Positions 28,028 to 37,207 of a stretch of DNA of 64,000 nt are shown one piece after another. A model generated the notes under the pieces. That model did not search any database, had not been told where the DNA came from, and saw only the letters and a program-made list of their open reading frames with translations. Source of the stretch: Sphingobium sp. 15-1. GTDB taxonomy: Bacteria; Pseudomonadota; Alphaproteobacteria; Sphingomonadales; Sphingomonadaceae. Numbering within the stretch: position 1 is the first letter of the stretch; each line of letters opens with the position of its first letter. The stretch covers positions 1,178,001 through 1,242,000 of the forward strand of contig NZ_JABXJG010000001.1 of the NCBI RefSeq assembly GCF_013375535.1, read 5' to 3'. Made by a program: the position numbers and the translations under genes.

Positions 28028-28962
28028 GCCGCCTTCTCCTGATCCTGATGGACCAGACTGACGAAAATATCCTCCAGGCTGCTCTGCTCGGTGTTGAGGT
28101 CCTTGTAGCCGATGCCGAGATCGCCCAGCTTGCGCAGCAGCGACGACACGCCGGTCCGCTCCGCCTGGGTGTCGAACACATATTCGATCTCATGGCCGTC
28201 CGCCTTCAGCGTGACCTGCCATTGGGCAAGCTCCGGCGGCACCTCGACACGCGGTTCAGCCAGCACGATGGTCAGCGTCTTCTTGCCGAGCTTCTTCATG
28301 AGCGCGGTCTTTTCCTCGACCAATATCAGCTCACCCTTGTTGATGACGCCGACCCGGTCGGCCATTTCCTCCGCTTCCTCAATATAATGGGTGGTGAGGA
28401 TGATGGTGACGCCGGTCTGGCGCAGTTCCCCGATCAGCTTCCACATGTCGCGGCGCAGTTCGACGTCGACCCCTGCGGTCGGTTCGTCCAGGAACAGCAC
28501 GCGCGGTTCGTGCGAGAGCGCCTTGGCGATCATCACGCGGCGCTTCATGCCGCCCGACAGCTCCAAAATCTTGCTGTTGCGCTTGTCCCAGAGCGACAGA
28601 TCGCGCAGCACCTTCTCGATATAGGCGTCGTTGCGCGGCTTGCCGAACAGGCCGCGGGAGAAGGTGACGGTGTCGATCACCCGCTCGAACGCGTCGGTGT
28701 GGAGTTCCTGCGGCACCAGCCCGATGGCGGATCGCGATCCGCGATAGCCGCGGATGATGTCATGGCCCGCCACGGTGACGCTGCCGCCGGTCGGCCGGAC
28801 ATTACCGCAGATGATGGAGATCATGGTGGTCTTGCCGGCGCCGTTCGGCCCCAGCAGCGCGAAAATCTCGCCCTCCTCTATCTCCAGGTCGACGCCCTTG
28901 AGCGCCTGAAAACCCGAAGCATAGCTTTTGGTCAGGCCGGAAACGGTAATGATGGATGCCAT
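28024..28962 (-). CDS. ABC transporter ATP-binding protein (YadG-like)
   Basis: The motor subunit of the exporter, 312 aa. Walker [13 protein letters not shown], signature [20 protein letters not shown], Walker [13 protein letters not shown] and H-loop [19 protein letters not shown] are all present. A ~80-residue C-terminal extension ([20 protein letters not shown] onward) is typical of the ABC-2 exporter subgroup. First gene of the pair; a small 66-base gap separates it from the methyltransferase. Confidence 0.94.
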   Translation of the reverse strand: MASIITVSGLTKSYASGFQALKGVDLEIEEGEIFALLGPNGAGKTTMISIICGNVRPTGGSVTVAGHDIIRGYRGSRSAIGLVPQELHTDAFERVIDTVTFSRGLFGKPRNDAYIEKVLRDLSLWDKRNSKILELSGGMKRRVMIAKALSHEPRVLFLDEPTAGVDVELRRDMWKLIGELRQTGVTIILTTHYIEEAEEMADRVGVINKGELILVEEKTALMKKLGKKTLTIVLAEPRVEVPPELAQWQVTLKADGHEIEYVFDTQAERTGVSSLLRKLGDLGIGYKDLNTEQSSLEDIFVSLVHQDQEKAA

Positions 28963-29028
28963 GCGCGGCAGTGCCCCCTTCTGCTGAAGCGCAAAGATAG
29001 GGTGCCGCCCGCGCAGCGCAACCGGGCG

Positions 29029-29658
29029 CTATTCGCCCTTGCGGAAAAAGCGGAAGACGGTGGCGGGCGGGAAGTTGCGGACCGTCTGCCCGACGCGGAC
29101 GACGTCCAGCCCCAGCGCGTCCTGAATCTCGCGGCTGACCGGCGGACGCAGGGAATAGGTGAACTGGATGAAGGCCCCGCCGGGCCGAAGCATGCGGAAG
29201 CTTTCGGACAGGATGTCGGCATGCATCTGGCGGTCCATGGCGAGCAGCGGCAGGCCGCTGATGACCGCCTGATATTCGCCCGCCTCGCCCGCCGTCGCGG
29301 TAGAAACGATCTGCGCGGGCGTTTCAAGGACCGATACATGCGGGAAATGGCGCCGCAACCCGCGCGCGAAGGCCGGATTGATCTCCACCACCTCCAGCTT
29401 TTCGGGCGGCAGGCCGGTGCGCAATATGGCGCGGGTGAAGACGCCGGTGCCGCCGCCCAGTTCGATCACCCGGCCATCCTCCGGGACGATATGCTCGACC
29501 ATCAAACGCGCAAGATAACGGCTGCTTGGCACGACCGACGCGGTCTGGCGCGGTTTCTTCACCCAGGCGGCCAGGAAATCCAGATATTCGGTCGCCCGCG
29601 TGCGAAATTCGCTATGGGGCAGGGCAACCGCCCGACTGCATTTTGACTTATGCTGCAT
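29029..29658 (-). CDS. SAM-dependent methyltransferase, PmtA-like (phospholipid N-methyltransferase family)
   Basis: A class I methyltransferase of 209 aa. The SAM-binding loop VIELGGGTGVFTRAILR is near residue 60, followed by the acidic motif LEVVEINPAFA. The N-terminal VVPSSRYLARLMVEHI matches the Rhodobacter/Agrobacterium-type phosphatidylethanolamine N-methyltransferases, which make phosphatidylcholine. A small-molecule or rRNA-dimethylase-like role cannot be excluded. Starts with MQHKSK; no strong ribosome-binding site seen. Confidence 0.8.
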   Translation of the reverse strand: MQHKSKCSRAVALPHSEFRTRATEYLDFLAAWVKKPRQTASVVPSSRYLARLMVEHIVPEDGRVIELGGGTGVFTRAILRTGLPPEKLEVVEINPAFARGLRRHFPHVSVLETPAQIVSTATAGEAGEYQAVISGLPLLAMDRQMHADILSESFRMLRPGGAFIQFTYSLRPPVSREIQDALGLDVVRVGQTVRNFPPATVFRFFRKGE

Positions 29659-29763
29659 GTGCGAGATGCGACCATTTGCGTGTCATGGAGACTCCCTTAG
29701 CGGGCCTGATGGGCGGCGTCGATTGGTTTTAGGAACGCTTTCCCGCCATTTGGCAAAGGGCGC

Positions 29764-30642
29764 TCACGCTTTCAAGGTCTCGATACGCTCCTGCAACCAG
29801 TGCGCGACCGCCGCGATCCGGGGCAGTTTCTTGAGGTCGCCATGGGTGACGAGCCAGAAACTGCGCATGATCTCCACCTGATCGGCCATAACCGGCACCA
29901 TCGCGGAATCGCGCCCGGCGATGAAATCGGGCAGCACGCCGATGCCCGCCCCTTCCGCGATCATGCGATGCTGCATGTTGATGCTGGTGGCGCGCAGGCT
30001 GGCCTCCAGCCCCGCCTCCACCTCGTCCAGATAGTCGAGTTCGGGCGAGAAGATGAATTCGGGCACATAACCGACCAGCACATGAGCGCGCAGGTCCGCC
30101 GCGCTGCGCGGCGATCCGGCCTCCGCCAGATAGGCGGGGGACGCGTAGAGGTGCAGGCGATAGTCGCCCATCCGCCGGACCGACAGCCGCCCCCGCTGCG
30201 GCCGCGCCAGCATGACGGCCATGTCCGCCTCCCGCTTGGAAGGGTTGAGGAAACCCGAGGCGGTGATGAGGTCGAGCCTTATGCCCGGATGGCGGCGGCT
30301 GAAATCGGCCAGCCCCGGCGCCAGCACCCATGTCCCGAAACCCTCCGCCACCGACAGCCGCACCTGGCCGCTCAGATGATGTTCCCGGCCGGTCGCCTCC
30401 TCCATCGCCGCGAGCGCCGCGCTTTCTATGCTCTCGGCATGGCTGAGCAGAGCCTGTCCATGGGCGGTCAGGGTCCGCTCCCCTGCCCCCACCTCGAACA
30501 GTTCAGGCCCCAATGTGCGCTCCAGCCGGGCGAGCCGCCGGGCGATCGTCGTCGCGTCGATCCCCAGTGCGCGCGCGGCCGGGGCGATCTTGCGCGTGCG
30601 CGCCACCGCCAGAAACACCCTGAGATCGTCCCAATCGAACAT
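29764..30642 (-). CDS. LysR family transcriptional regulator
   Basis: 292 aa. The N-terminal helix-turn-helix is clear (FDWDDLRVFLAVARTRKIAP, AARALGIDATTIARRLARLE), followed by the periplasmic-binding-like effector domain. The ATG at 30642 matches the usual short N-terminus (MFDWDDLR); the frame could extend seven codons. It is divergent from the acyl-CoA dehydrogenase gene with 111 bp between them, so it may regulate the valine/isobutyrate operon. That is inferred from position only. Confidence 0.92.
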   Translation of the reverse strand: MFDWDDLRVFLAVARTRKIAPAARALGIDATTIARRLARLERTLGPELFEVGAGERTLTAHGQALLSHAESIESAALAAMEEATGREHHLSGQVRLSVAEGFGTWVLAPGLADFSRRHPGIRLDLITASGFLNPSKREADMAVMLARPQRGRLSVRRMGDYRLHLYASPAYLAEAGSPRSAADLRAHVLVGYVPEFIFSPELDYLDEVEAGLEASLRATSINMQHRMIAEGAGIGVLPDFIAGRDSAMVPVMADQVEIMRSFWLVTHGDLKKLPRIAAVAHWLQERIETLKA

Positions 30643-30753
30643 CCACCGCCCACCAGACTGCAAAATCGCTGCGACGCTATGCAGAACTGCGTTGTTGCGT
30701 GCAATTCCGCATTATATCTAGAGGAGAGTTTAAAGTGCACGTCAGGAGAGCTT

Positions 30754-31896
30754 GTGAGCCAGTTCGATCTCACCGAGGACCAGTTGGCCATTCAGGAGAT
30801 GGCGCGCCGGTTCACCGCCGATGCGATCACGCCTTTCGCGGCGGAGTGGGACGAAAAGCATATCTTCCCCCGCGACACCATCCGCGCCGCGGCGGAGCTG
30901 GGCTTTGGCGGCATCTATGTGTCGGAGGAAGCGGGCGGAATCGGGCTGGGGCGGCTGGAGGCGGCGCTGATCATGGAAGCGATGGCCTATGGCTGTCCGT
31001 CGACCAGCGCGTTCATCTCGATCCACAATATGGCCGCCTGGATGATCGACCGGTTCGGATCGCAGGCCGTGAAGGACAAATATCTGCCCTCCATGGTGCC
31101 GATGGAGCGGATCGGCAGCTATTGCCTGACGGAAGCGGGATCGGGATCGGATGCCGCAGCGCTGAAGACGCGGGCGGTGCGGGATGGCGATCATTATGTC
31201 GTCACCGGGTCCAAGCAGTTCATCTCCGGCGGCGGCGAGAATGAAATCTATGTCGTCATGGTCCGTACCGGCGACGACGGACCAAAGGGCATATCCTGCC
31301 TTGTCATTGAGAAGGACATGGCGGGCGTCAGCTTCGGCGCGCAGGAACGCAAGCTTGGCTGGCATTCGCAGCCGACCGCGCAGGTCAATTTCGACGGCGT
31401 GCGGGTGCCAGTCGAGAATCTGGTCGGCGGCGAGGGCGAAGGCTTTCGCATCGCGATGATGGGCCTGGACGGCGGGCGGCTGAACATCGGCGCCTGCTCG
31501 CTGGGCGGGGCGCAGCGTTGCATCGATGAGGCGCTCTCCTACACCAAGGACCGCAAGCAGTTCGGCCAGAGCATCGCTGATTTCCAGAACACGCAGTTCA
31601 TGCTGGCGGACATGGAGACGGAATTGCAGGCGGCGCGCACGCTGCTCTATGCGGCGGCGGTCAAGGTGACGGAGAATGCGCCCGACAAGACGCGCTTTGC
31701 CGCCATGGCCAAGCGGCTGGCGACCGACACCGGCTCCTCCGTGGTCGACCGGGCGCTGCAACTGCATGGCGGCTATGGTTATCTGATGGATTATCCGATC
31801 GAGCGTTTCTGGCGCGATTTGCGCGTGCATTCGATCCTGGAAGGCACCAATCAGGTGATGCGCATGATCATCGCCCGCGACATGCTGCGGCAATGA
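30754..31896 (+). CDS. Acyl-CoA dehydrogenase, probable isobutyryl-CoA dehydrogenase
   Basis: FAD enzyme that oxidises short branched acyl-CoA, 380 aa. It contains the ACAD signatures SYCLTEAGSGSDAAALKTRA and the C-terminal LQLHGGYGYLMDYPIERFWR followed by SILEGTNQVMRMIIARDMLR, where the catalytic base (Glu) lies. The GTG start has AGGAG five bases upstream. The next two genes act on methacrylyl-CoA products, which points to isobutyryl-CoA (valine pathway) rather than a straight-chain substrate. Its stop overlaps the next start (ATGA). Confidence 0.93.
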   Translation: MSQFDLTEDQLAIQEMARRFTADAITPFAAEWDEKHIFPRDTIRAAAELGFGGIYVSEEAGGIGLGRLEAALIMEAMAYGCPSTSAFISIHNMAAWMIDRFGSQAVKDKYLPSMVPMERIGSYCLTEAGSGSDAAALKTRAVRDGDHYVVTGSKQFISGGGENEIYVVMVRTGDDGPKGISCLVIEKDMAGVSFGAQERKLGWHSQPTAQVNFDGVRVPVENLVGGEGEGFRIAMMGLDGGRLNIGACSLGGAQRCIDEALSYTKDRKQFGQSIADFQNTQFMLADMETELQAARTLLYAAAVKVTENAPDKTRFAAMAKRLATDTGSSVVDRALQLHGGYGYLMDYPIERFWRDLRVHSILEGTNQVMRMIIARDMLRQ

Positions 31897-32969
31897 GCGC
31901 GGGAGGCGATATGACTGATCAGGTTCTGATTTCCATAGACAATGGCGTGGGGCGCATCCGGCTCAACCGGCCCAAGGCGATCCACGCGCTAACGACCGAA
32001 ATGTGCAGCGCCATCATCGACGCGCTGCTGGCCTGGCGGGCGGATGAGAGCGTCGTTGCGGTGATGCTCGACCATGCTGAGGGTCGCGGATTTTGCGCGG
32101 GCGGCGACATCGCCATGATCGCCAACAGCGCCAAGGGCGATTGTTCCAAGGCGGAGCAGTTCTTCTTCACCGAATATCGTATGAACCATCTGCTGTTCGT
32201 CTATGAAAAGCCGGTCGTCGCCTTCATCGACGGCATCGTCATGGGCGGGGGCGTCGGCATTTCCGACCCGGCGCGCTACCGCGTCGCGACCGAGCGGACC
32301 ACTTATGCCATGCCGGAAACCGGCATCGGCCTGTTTCCCGATGTCGGCGGCGGCTGGTTCTTGCCGCGCATGCCGGGACGGACCGGGGCGTGGCTGGCGA
32401 CGACCGGCGCACGGATCAAGGGCGCGGATTGCGCCGCCATCGGCATAGCCACCCATTATATGGCCTCTGACAAGCTGGAAGCGGTGAAGGCGCGGATCAT
32501 TGCCGATCCGGACGGTCTGGCCGAGATATTGGACGAAATGGCCGACGCGCCGCCGCCTTCGGCCATGGCAGCGCATCGGGACCAGATCGACCGCCTGTTC
32601 GCCTCGGATCGTTTCGAGGAGATATTGGCGGCGCTGGACGCGGACGGATCGGACTGGGCGCGGGAGCAGCTTGCCACCCTCGCCACCAAATCGCCGCAGA
32701 CCATCAAGGTGGCGCTGCGCCAGATGGTGGAGGGCGCGGCCTTCACCGATTTTGCCGACAATATGCGCAACGAATATCGCATCGGCCATCATGTCATCCG
32801 TCGCCCCGATTTCATCGAGGGCGTGCGCGCTGTGATCTTCGACAAGGACAATGCGCCGCGATGGAACCCGGCGCGGCCGGAGGATGTGACAGACGAACTG
32901 GTGGAAAGCCTGTTCGCGCCCCTGCCCCCGGAAAAGGAATGGACGCCGCTGCCCGAATTGCGCGGCTGA
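31893..32969 (+). CDS. 3-hydroxyisobutyryl-CoA hydrolase (enoyl-CoA hydratase fold)
   Basis: Hydrolyses 3-hydroxyisobutyryl-CoA in valine breakdown, 358 aa. The crotonase oxyanion region is GRGFCAGGDIAMIANSAKGD, and the hydrolase-specific MPETGIGLFPDVGGGWFLPR follows. A plain hydratase would be ~260 aa; the ~100-residue C-terminal extension (KSPQTIKVALRQM, then PRWNPARPEDVTDELVESLF) is characteristic of HIBCH. Start either at the overlapping ATG (31893) or six codons later at 31911. Confidence 0.92.
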   Translation: MSAGGDMTDQVLISIDNGVGRIRLNRPKAIHALTTEMCSAIIDALLAWRADESVVAVMLDHAEGRGFCAGGDIAMIANSAKGDCSKAEQFFFTEYRMNHLLFVYEKPVVAFIDGIVMGGGVGISDPARYRVATERTTYAMPETGIGLFPDVGGGWFLPRMPGRTGAWLATTGARIKGADCAAIGIATHYMASDKLEAVKARIIADPDGLAEILDEMADAPPPSAMAAHRDQIDRLFASDRFEEILAALDADGSDWAREQLATLATKSPQTIKVALRQMVEGAAFTDFADNMRNEYRIGHHVIRRPDFIEGVRAVIFDKDNAPRWNPARPEDVTDELVESLFAPLPPEKEWTPLPELRG

Positions 32970-33046
32970 AGATGGCTTGTTTTCCGCGATTTCGGAGCCG
33001 CCAGATGATCCATCCGGCTTGAAATCGCTCTAGAGGAGTGCCTGAA

Positions 33047-33931
33047 ATGAGCCAGACCATCGCCTTTATCGGCCTGGGCAATATGGGTGGTGGCATGGCC
33101 GCCAATCTGCTGAAGAACGGCTTTGCGGTGCGGGCCTTCGACCTGTCGGAAGAGGCGCTGGCCAAGGCCGCCGAAGCGGGCGCGGTGCGCTGCGCCAGCG
33201 TGGCCGAGGCTGTCTCTGGCGCCGATGCGGTCGTGACCATGCTGCCCGCGGGCAAGCATGTGGAGGGGGTCTATACAGGCGAGGTTTTCGGCGCGGCCAA
33301 GGCCGATGCGCTGTTCCTCGACTGCTCGACCATCGATGTCGCGACGGCGCGGCGAGTCGAGGAAGCCGCTGCCGCCAAGGGTTTCGAGATGGTCGACGCG
33401 CCAGTCTCAGGCGGCATCGCGGCGGCCAATGGCGGCACGCTGACCTTCATGGTCGGCGGATCGGACCAGGCGTTCGGCCGGGCCAGGCCGATCCTGTCCG
33501 CCATGGGCAAGGCGGTGATCCATGCGGGCGGCGCGGGCAATGGGCAGGCGGCCAAGATCTGCAACAACATGCTGCTGGGCGCGACGATGGTCGCGACCTG
33601 CGAGACCTTCGCCATGGCGAAGAAGCTGGGGCTCGATCCGCAAACCTTCTACGATATTTCCAGCGTGTCGTCGGGGCAGAGCTGGTCGATGACCAGCTAT
33701 TGCCCGGTGCCGGGGGTCGGGCCGCAAAGCCCTTCGGACAATGGCTATCAGGGCGGTTTCGCCGTGGGACTGATGCTGAAGGATTTGAAGCTGGCGAGCG
33801 AGGCCGCCGCTTCGGTCGGCGCGAGCGTGCCGATGGGGAATGCAGCGGAGTCGCTTTATCAACTGCTCGCCAACAAGGGCGAAGCAGGGCGGGACTTTTC
33901 GCTGATGATCGAGATGCTGGAGGGGAAGTAA
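33047..33931 (+). CDS. mmsB: 3-hydroxyisobutyrate dehydrogenase
   Basis: NAD-dependent beta-hydroxyacid dehydrogenase of 294 aa that oxidises 3-hydroxyisobutyrate to methylmalonate semialdehyde. Rossmann motif IGLGNMGGGMAANLLKNGF at the start, substrate loop DAPVSGGIAAANGGTLTFMV, and the catalytic Lys in GNGQAAKICNNMLLG. GAGGAG lies eight bases before the ATG. Third gene of the valine cluster; mmsA is not in this window. Confidence 0.95.
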   Translation: MSQTIAFIGLGNMGGGMAANLLKNGFAVRAFDLSEEALAKAAEAGAVRCASVAEAVSGADAVVTMLPAGKHVEGVYTGEVFGAAKADALFLDCSTIDVATARRVEEAAAAKGFEMVDAPVSGGIAAANGGTLTFMVGGSDQAFGRARPILSAMGKAVIHAGGAGNGQAAKICNNMLLGATMVATCETFAMAKKLGLDPQTFYDISSVSSGQSWSMTSYCPVPGVGPQSPSDNGYQGGFAVGLMLKDLKLASEAAASVGASVPMGNAAESLYQLLANKGEAGRDFSLMIEMLEGK

Positions 33932-34005
33932 GCGCTTATCGTCTCCAAGCGTGTCGCGGATGGGTGGAAAGCGGACAGTCCGCTTTCCTTGACCTTGAAG
34001 TACAC

Positions 34006-34092
34006 CGTGCTCCTGCGCAGGCAGGAGCCCAGTTCAGGTGTTACGATGACACATTGAGGGCAGGACTGGGCTCCTGCCTGCGCAGGAGCACG
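34006..34092. repeat. Intergenic inverted repeat with perfect 28-bp arms
   Basis: The arm 34006-34033 (CGTGCTCCTGCGCAGGCAGG then AGCCCAGT) is an exact inverse of 34065-34092, with a 31-base loop. Each arm contains its own small hairpin, so it can fold as a long stem or two facing hairpins. Relative of the element at 27111. It lies between convergent mmsB and the enoyl-CoA hydratase gene. Confidence 0.95.
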
Positions 34093-34145
34093 TGCTGCTT
34101 AACGGGAGCTAATGGCCATCATCAGCCCCCATTCATTCACGCCAA

Positions 34146-34922
34146 TCAACGCCCCTTCCAAACCCCCGGACGCTTGGCGACGAAGGCTTCCATGCCTTCC
34201 TTCTTATCCTCGGTCGCGGTCAGGATCTGGAACAGGCGGCGTTCGGTCAGGATGCCCTGAGCCAGTCCGGTCTCGAACGCCAGATTGACCATTTCCTTGT
34301 TCACCATCGCGGCCATGGGCGGCATCCCGGCGATAGTCGCGGCGGTCTTGAGCGCGTCCTCCAGCAGATCAGCCGCCGGAACGATCCGCGCAACCAGACC
34401 GGCACTTTCCGCTTCTTCGGCGCCCATCATGCGGCCGGTCAGGCACATTTCCATCGCCTTCGCCTTGCCGACGGCGCGGGTCAGACGCTGCGATCCGCCC
34501 ATGCCCGGCGCCACGCCCAGCTTGATTTCGGGCTGGCCGAATTTCGCGGTGTCGGCGGCTAGGATGAAATCCGCCATCATCGCCAGTTCGCACCCGCCGC
34601 CCAGCGCGAAACCGGCGACCGCCGCGATCCACGGCTTGCGGATGGAGACGACCTTGCTCTGCCAGCCCGCAAAGAAATCCTCCAGGAAGAAGTCGGCCGC
34701 GTCCTTCTCCACCATTTCCTTGATGTCGGCCCCTGCGGCAAAGGCCTTTTCGCTGCCGGTCAGGACCAGGCAGCGCTGCGACGGATCGGCGTCATAGGCG
34801 GCGAAGGCCGCGCCCAGATCCTGCAGCACCTGGCTGTTCAGCGCGTTCAGCGCCTGAGGACGGTTGAGCGTGACCAGCGTCACCGCGTCGCGCTGTTCCA
34901 CCAGGATCGTTTCATATGCCAT
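34146..34922 (-). CDS. Enoyl-CoA hydratase
   Basis: A crotonase of 258 aa. Oxyanion-hole segments [15 protein letters not shown] and [20 protein letters not shown] are present, and the two catalytic glutamates are in place ([26 protein letters not shown]). Its location facing the valine genes suggests methacrylyl-CoA hydration, but the sequence alone also fits general short-chain beta-oxidation. The ATG has GGGAGA upstream. Confidence 0.9.
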   Translation of the reverse strand: MAYETILVEQRDAVTLVTLNRPQALNALNSQVLQDLGAAFAAYDADPSQRCLVLTGSEKAFAAGADIKEMVEKDAADFFLEDFFAGWQSKVVSIRKPWIAAVAGFALGGGCELAMMADFILAADTAKFGQPEIKLGVAPGMGGSQRLTRAVGKAKAMEMCLTGRMMGAEEAESAGLVARIVPAADLLEDALKTAATIAGMPPMAAMVNKEMVNLAFETGLAQGILTERRLFQILTATEDKKEGMEAFVAKRPGVWKGR

Positions 34923-35011
34923 TGCCGTCTCCCTTCAGTCACCCATTGCGATCCGCTCTATGCAGCGCGACGGGCCTTGACCAGTCCTCGCGGGCCGCAT
35001 CTTCGCAGCCG

Positions 35012-35854
35012 CTATCGGCACAGATGCATGAAATCTCGGTCATAGCTGCGCAGATGCGCGCCGCCGTCGATATAGAGCGTCTGCCCGGTCACGGCGCTCG
35101 CCCCCGCCAGATAGAGGACGGCTTCGGCAATCTGCTCTGCCTGCGGCAGCCGCTCCAGCGGCATCATCGCGGACAGGCGTTCCATCTGGCCATCGTCATA
35201 ATCGGGCGTCGCGATGGTGAGGCCCGGCGCAACGGCATTGACCCTGATCTGCGGCGCCAATGTCGAGGCGGACAGCCGGGTCAGCCCGGCCAGCGCCATT
35301 TTCGAGAGGGTATAGGCCAGTTGGTCGCCATGCGGATGGTCGATCCGCTGGTCGAGGATATTGACGATGCACCGGTCCCCCGTGCCTGCGGGGACAGTGG
35401 CGAAGGCCTTGGTCAGCAAGGCGGGCGCCGCGCAATTAACGGCATAATGCCGCATCAGATCATCGGCGCTGACATTGTCGATCCGGTCCTGCCCGAAAAT
35501 GGCCGCGCTGTTGACGAGGACGTCGGGCGGGCGGCCGAAGCGCTCCGCGACCAAAGCCACCAGTTCCTCCGCCCCTTCCGGATCGCTGAAATCGACGGTG
35601 AAGCCATCCCATTCGGTCGCATTCTCCTCCAGCGTCAGCGCCAGATGGGAATCGAGCCGGGTATCGTGGCTGCCATGGATCGCCAGCGAATAGCCCGCCC
35701 GCGCAAAGGCGGCGGCGATGATGCCGCCCAGCCGCCGATGGCCGCCGGTCACCAACGCAAGGCGCTTTTGCGCCAAGGGCCGCGCACCGGACTGTTCCGG
35801 GCGCTTCTTCGTGCCCCCCAGGGGCCGGTAGGCGGGGACTTCCTCCTCGCTCAC
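35012..35854 (-). CDS. SDR oxidoreductase of the PTR1/FolM pteridine-reductase type
   Basis: NADPH-dependent reductase, 280 aa. The nucleotide-binding motif is TGGHRRLG (36-43), which matches the TGx3RxG signature of PTR1/FolM rather than the classical TGx3GxG. The catalytic set is Asp168 (VNILDQ), Tyr181 and Lys185 (AYTLSK); the Asp in place of the usual Ser is also characteristic of PTR1/FolM. The GTG start overlaps the folE stop as GTGA, so it is made together with GTP cyclohydrolase. Likely substrate: dihydromonapterin or dihydrofolate. This would supply the tetrahydropterin cofactor used by phenylalanine hydroxylase (inference). Confidence 0.87.
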   Translation of the reverse strand: MSEEEVPAYRPLGGTKKRPEQSGARPLAQKRLALVTGGHRRLGGIIAAAFARAGYSLAIHGSHDTRLDSHLALTLEENATEWDGFTVDFSDPEGAEELVALVAERFGRPPDVLVNSAAIFGQDRIDNVSADDLMRHYAVNCAAPALLTKAFATVPAGTGDRCIVNILDQRIDHPHGDQLAYTLSKMALAGLTRLSASTLAPQIRVNAVAPGLTIATPDYDDGQMERLSAMMPLERLPQAEQIAEAVLYLAGASAVTGQTLYIDGGAHLRSYDRDFMHLCR

Positions 35855-36459
35855 GCGCCGATCAGCTTCAACACTTCTTCGCGGCTCTTCACATCGTCGC
35901 GGAAGACGCCGAGCATGCGGCTGGTCTTCATGACGACATTCGGCGTGCGCACCCCGCGCCCGGTCATGCAGCCATGGGTCGCTTCGATCACCACGGCCAC
36001 GCCTTCGGGCTTCAGATGTTCCCAGATGCAATTGGCGACTTCGGATGTCAGCCGCTCCTGCACCTGAAGGCGGTGGGCGAACGCGTGCAGGACGCGGGCC
36101 AGCTTCGATATGCCGACGACATATTGGCCGGGCAGATAGGCGATATGCGCGACGCCGACGATCGGCGCCATATGATGTTCGCAATGCGACTGGAAGGGAA
36201 TGTCCTTCAGCAGCACGATGTCGTCATAGCCGCCAACCTCATGGAAGATGCGCGAGAGATGATAGGCCGGATCATCATCATAGCCGCGGCAATATTCTTT
36301 CCAGGCGCGGGCGACGCGTTCCGGCGTTTCCACCAGCCCTTCCCGCTCCGGATTGTCGCCCGACCAGCGGATCAGCGTACGGATCGCGGCGGCAACGTCT
36401 TTTGGAACCGGGACCTTGACCGACTCGCCCGCAGCTTCGGCATCGGGATCATATTCCAT
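35851..36459 (-). CDS. folE: GTP cyclohydrolase I
   Basis: Opens GTP to form 7,8-dihydroneopterin triphosphate, the first step of folate and pterin synthesis, 202 aa. Zinc and catalytic residues are in FQSHCEHHMAPIVGVAHIAY, and the C-terminal signature MTGRGVRTPNVVMKTSRMLG is intact. I prefer the ATG at 36459, which has AAGGAG 11 bases upstream; a GTG four codons earlier is possible but sits on the ribosome-binding site. It is the first gene of a coupled pair with the reductase downstream. Confidence 0.95.
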   Translation of the reverse strand: MEYDPDAEAAGESVKVPVPKDVAAAIRTLIRWSGDNPEREGLVETPERVARAWKEYCRGYDDDPAYHLSRIFHEVGGYDDIVLLKDIPFQSHCEHHMAPIVGVAHIAYLPGQYVVGISKLARVLHAFAHRLQVQERLTSEVANCIWEHLKPEGVAVVIEATHGCMTGRGVRTPNVVMKTSRMLGVFRDDVKSREEVLKLIGA

Positions 36460-36612
36460 GGACGGCACCACTCCTTCATTGCTCTGCGGGCATATGGCGA
36501 CTGATTCGCAGGAACGCCAGTCCCTTCGCCCTGCTGGACAGAAGATCGTCCCGGTGGCACAGCATGGTCAAACCGGATGAACCGGGTCGCTACCATTACT
36601 CGCTAGGGAACC

Positions 36613-37203
36613 ATGCGGACCGAACATATCGCCGCCGTCCTCCTTGCAGCAGGCACTTCCTCCCGGTTCGGGGAGGAGGACAAGCTGATGGCCGATTGGC
36701 GCGGAAAGCCCCTCGCCGTCCATGCGATGGAGACCATCGCCTCCATGATATTCGCTGAGCTGGTGGCGGTCGTGCGGCCGATCGACCAGGCGCCGGTGCT
36801 GCATCGCCGGCTGGAGCGGCGCGGTTATGCGATTCTGGTCAACGACCGGCCCGAAGACGGCATATCGGGCAGCATCATCAAGGCGGTCGAGCATGTCATG
36901 CCGATCCGCAAATGCCGGGGCATATTGATCTGCCTGGCCGACATGCCCGACGTGCCGCAGACGCATTACAACCGCATCTGCCTGGCGGCCGAGGACGTCC
37001 GGTCGGTCGTCGCCAGCACCGACGGTTTTTCCTCCTCGCCCCCCGCCTTCATCGGGCGAAAGCATTTCCCCGAACTGCTGGCGCTGCGCGGGGACCAGGG
37101 CGCGCGCGCTCTGCTCAGCCATGGCGTGCAGATCGAGACCATGGGCGCTAGCCTGCGGGACATCGACACGCCGGAGGATCTGGCCGAGCGGCGGCCGAAA
37201 TAG
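36613..37203 (+). CDS. MobA-like nucleotidyltransferase (MocA/CoxC-type)
   Basis: A NTP-transferase-fold protein of 196 aa. N-terminal nucleotide loop AAVLLAAGTSSRFGEEDKLM with the conserved Gly-Ser-Arg, and the metal motif LADMPDVPQTHYNRIC. It belongs with MocA and the accessory proteins that transfer CMP or GMP to molybdopterin. No molybdoenzyme lies nearby, so the exact substrate is unknown. Divergent from folE and convergent with the MFS gene (four-base gap). Confidence 0.85.
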   Translation: MRTEHIAAVLLAAGTSSRFGEEDKLMADWRGKPLAVHAMETIASMIFAELVAVVRPIDQAPVLHRRLERRGYAILVNDRPEDGISGSIIKAVEHVMPIRKCRGILICLADMPDVPQTHYNRICLAAEDVRSVVASTDGFSSSPPAFIGRKHFPELLALRGDQGARALLSHGVQIETMGASLRDIDTPEDLAERRPK

Positions 37204-37207
37204 CGGA

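Noticed and set aside
28048..29646. Long plus-strand open frame (532 codons) opposite the ABC ATPase and methyltransferase
   Set aside because: It is antisense to three recognised genes and its translation is Arg/His/Gln-rich low-information sequence typical of GC-rich shadow frames. The opposite-strand proteins have complete family motifs.
34006..34092. The paired palindrome as the remnant of an insertion sequence
   Set aside because: There is no transposase fragment, no room for one, and the arms fold on themselves like REP elements rather than IS ends.
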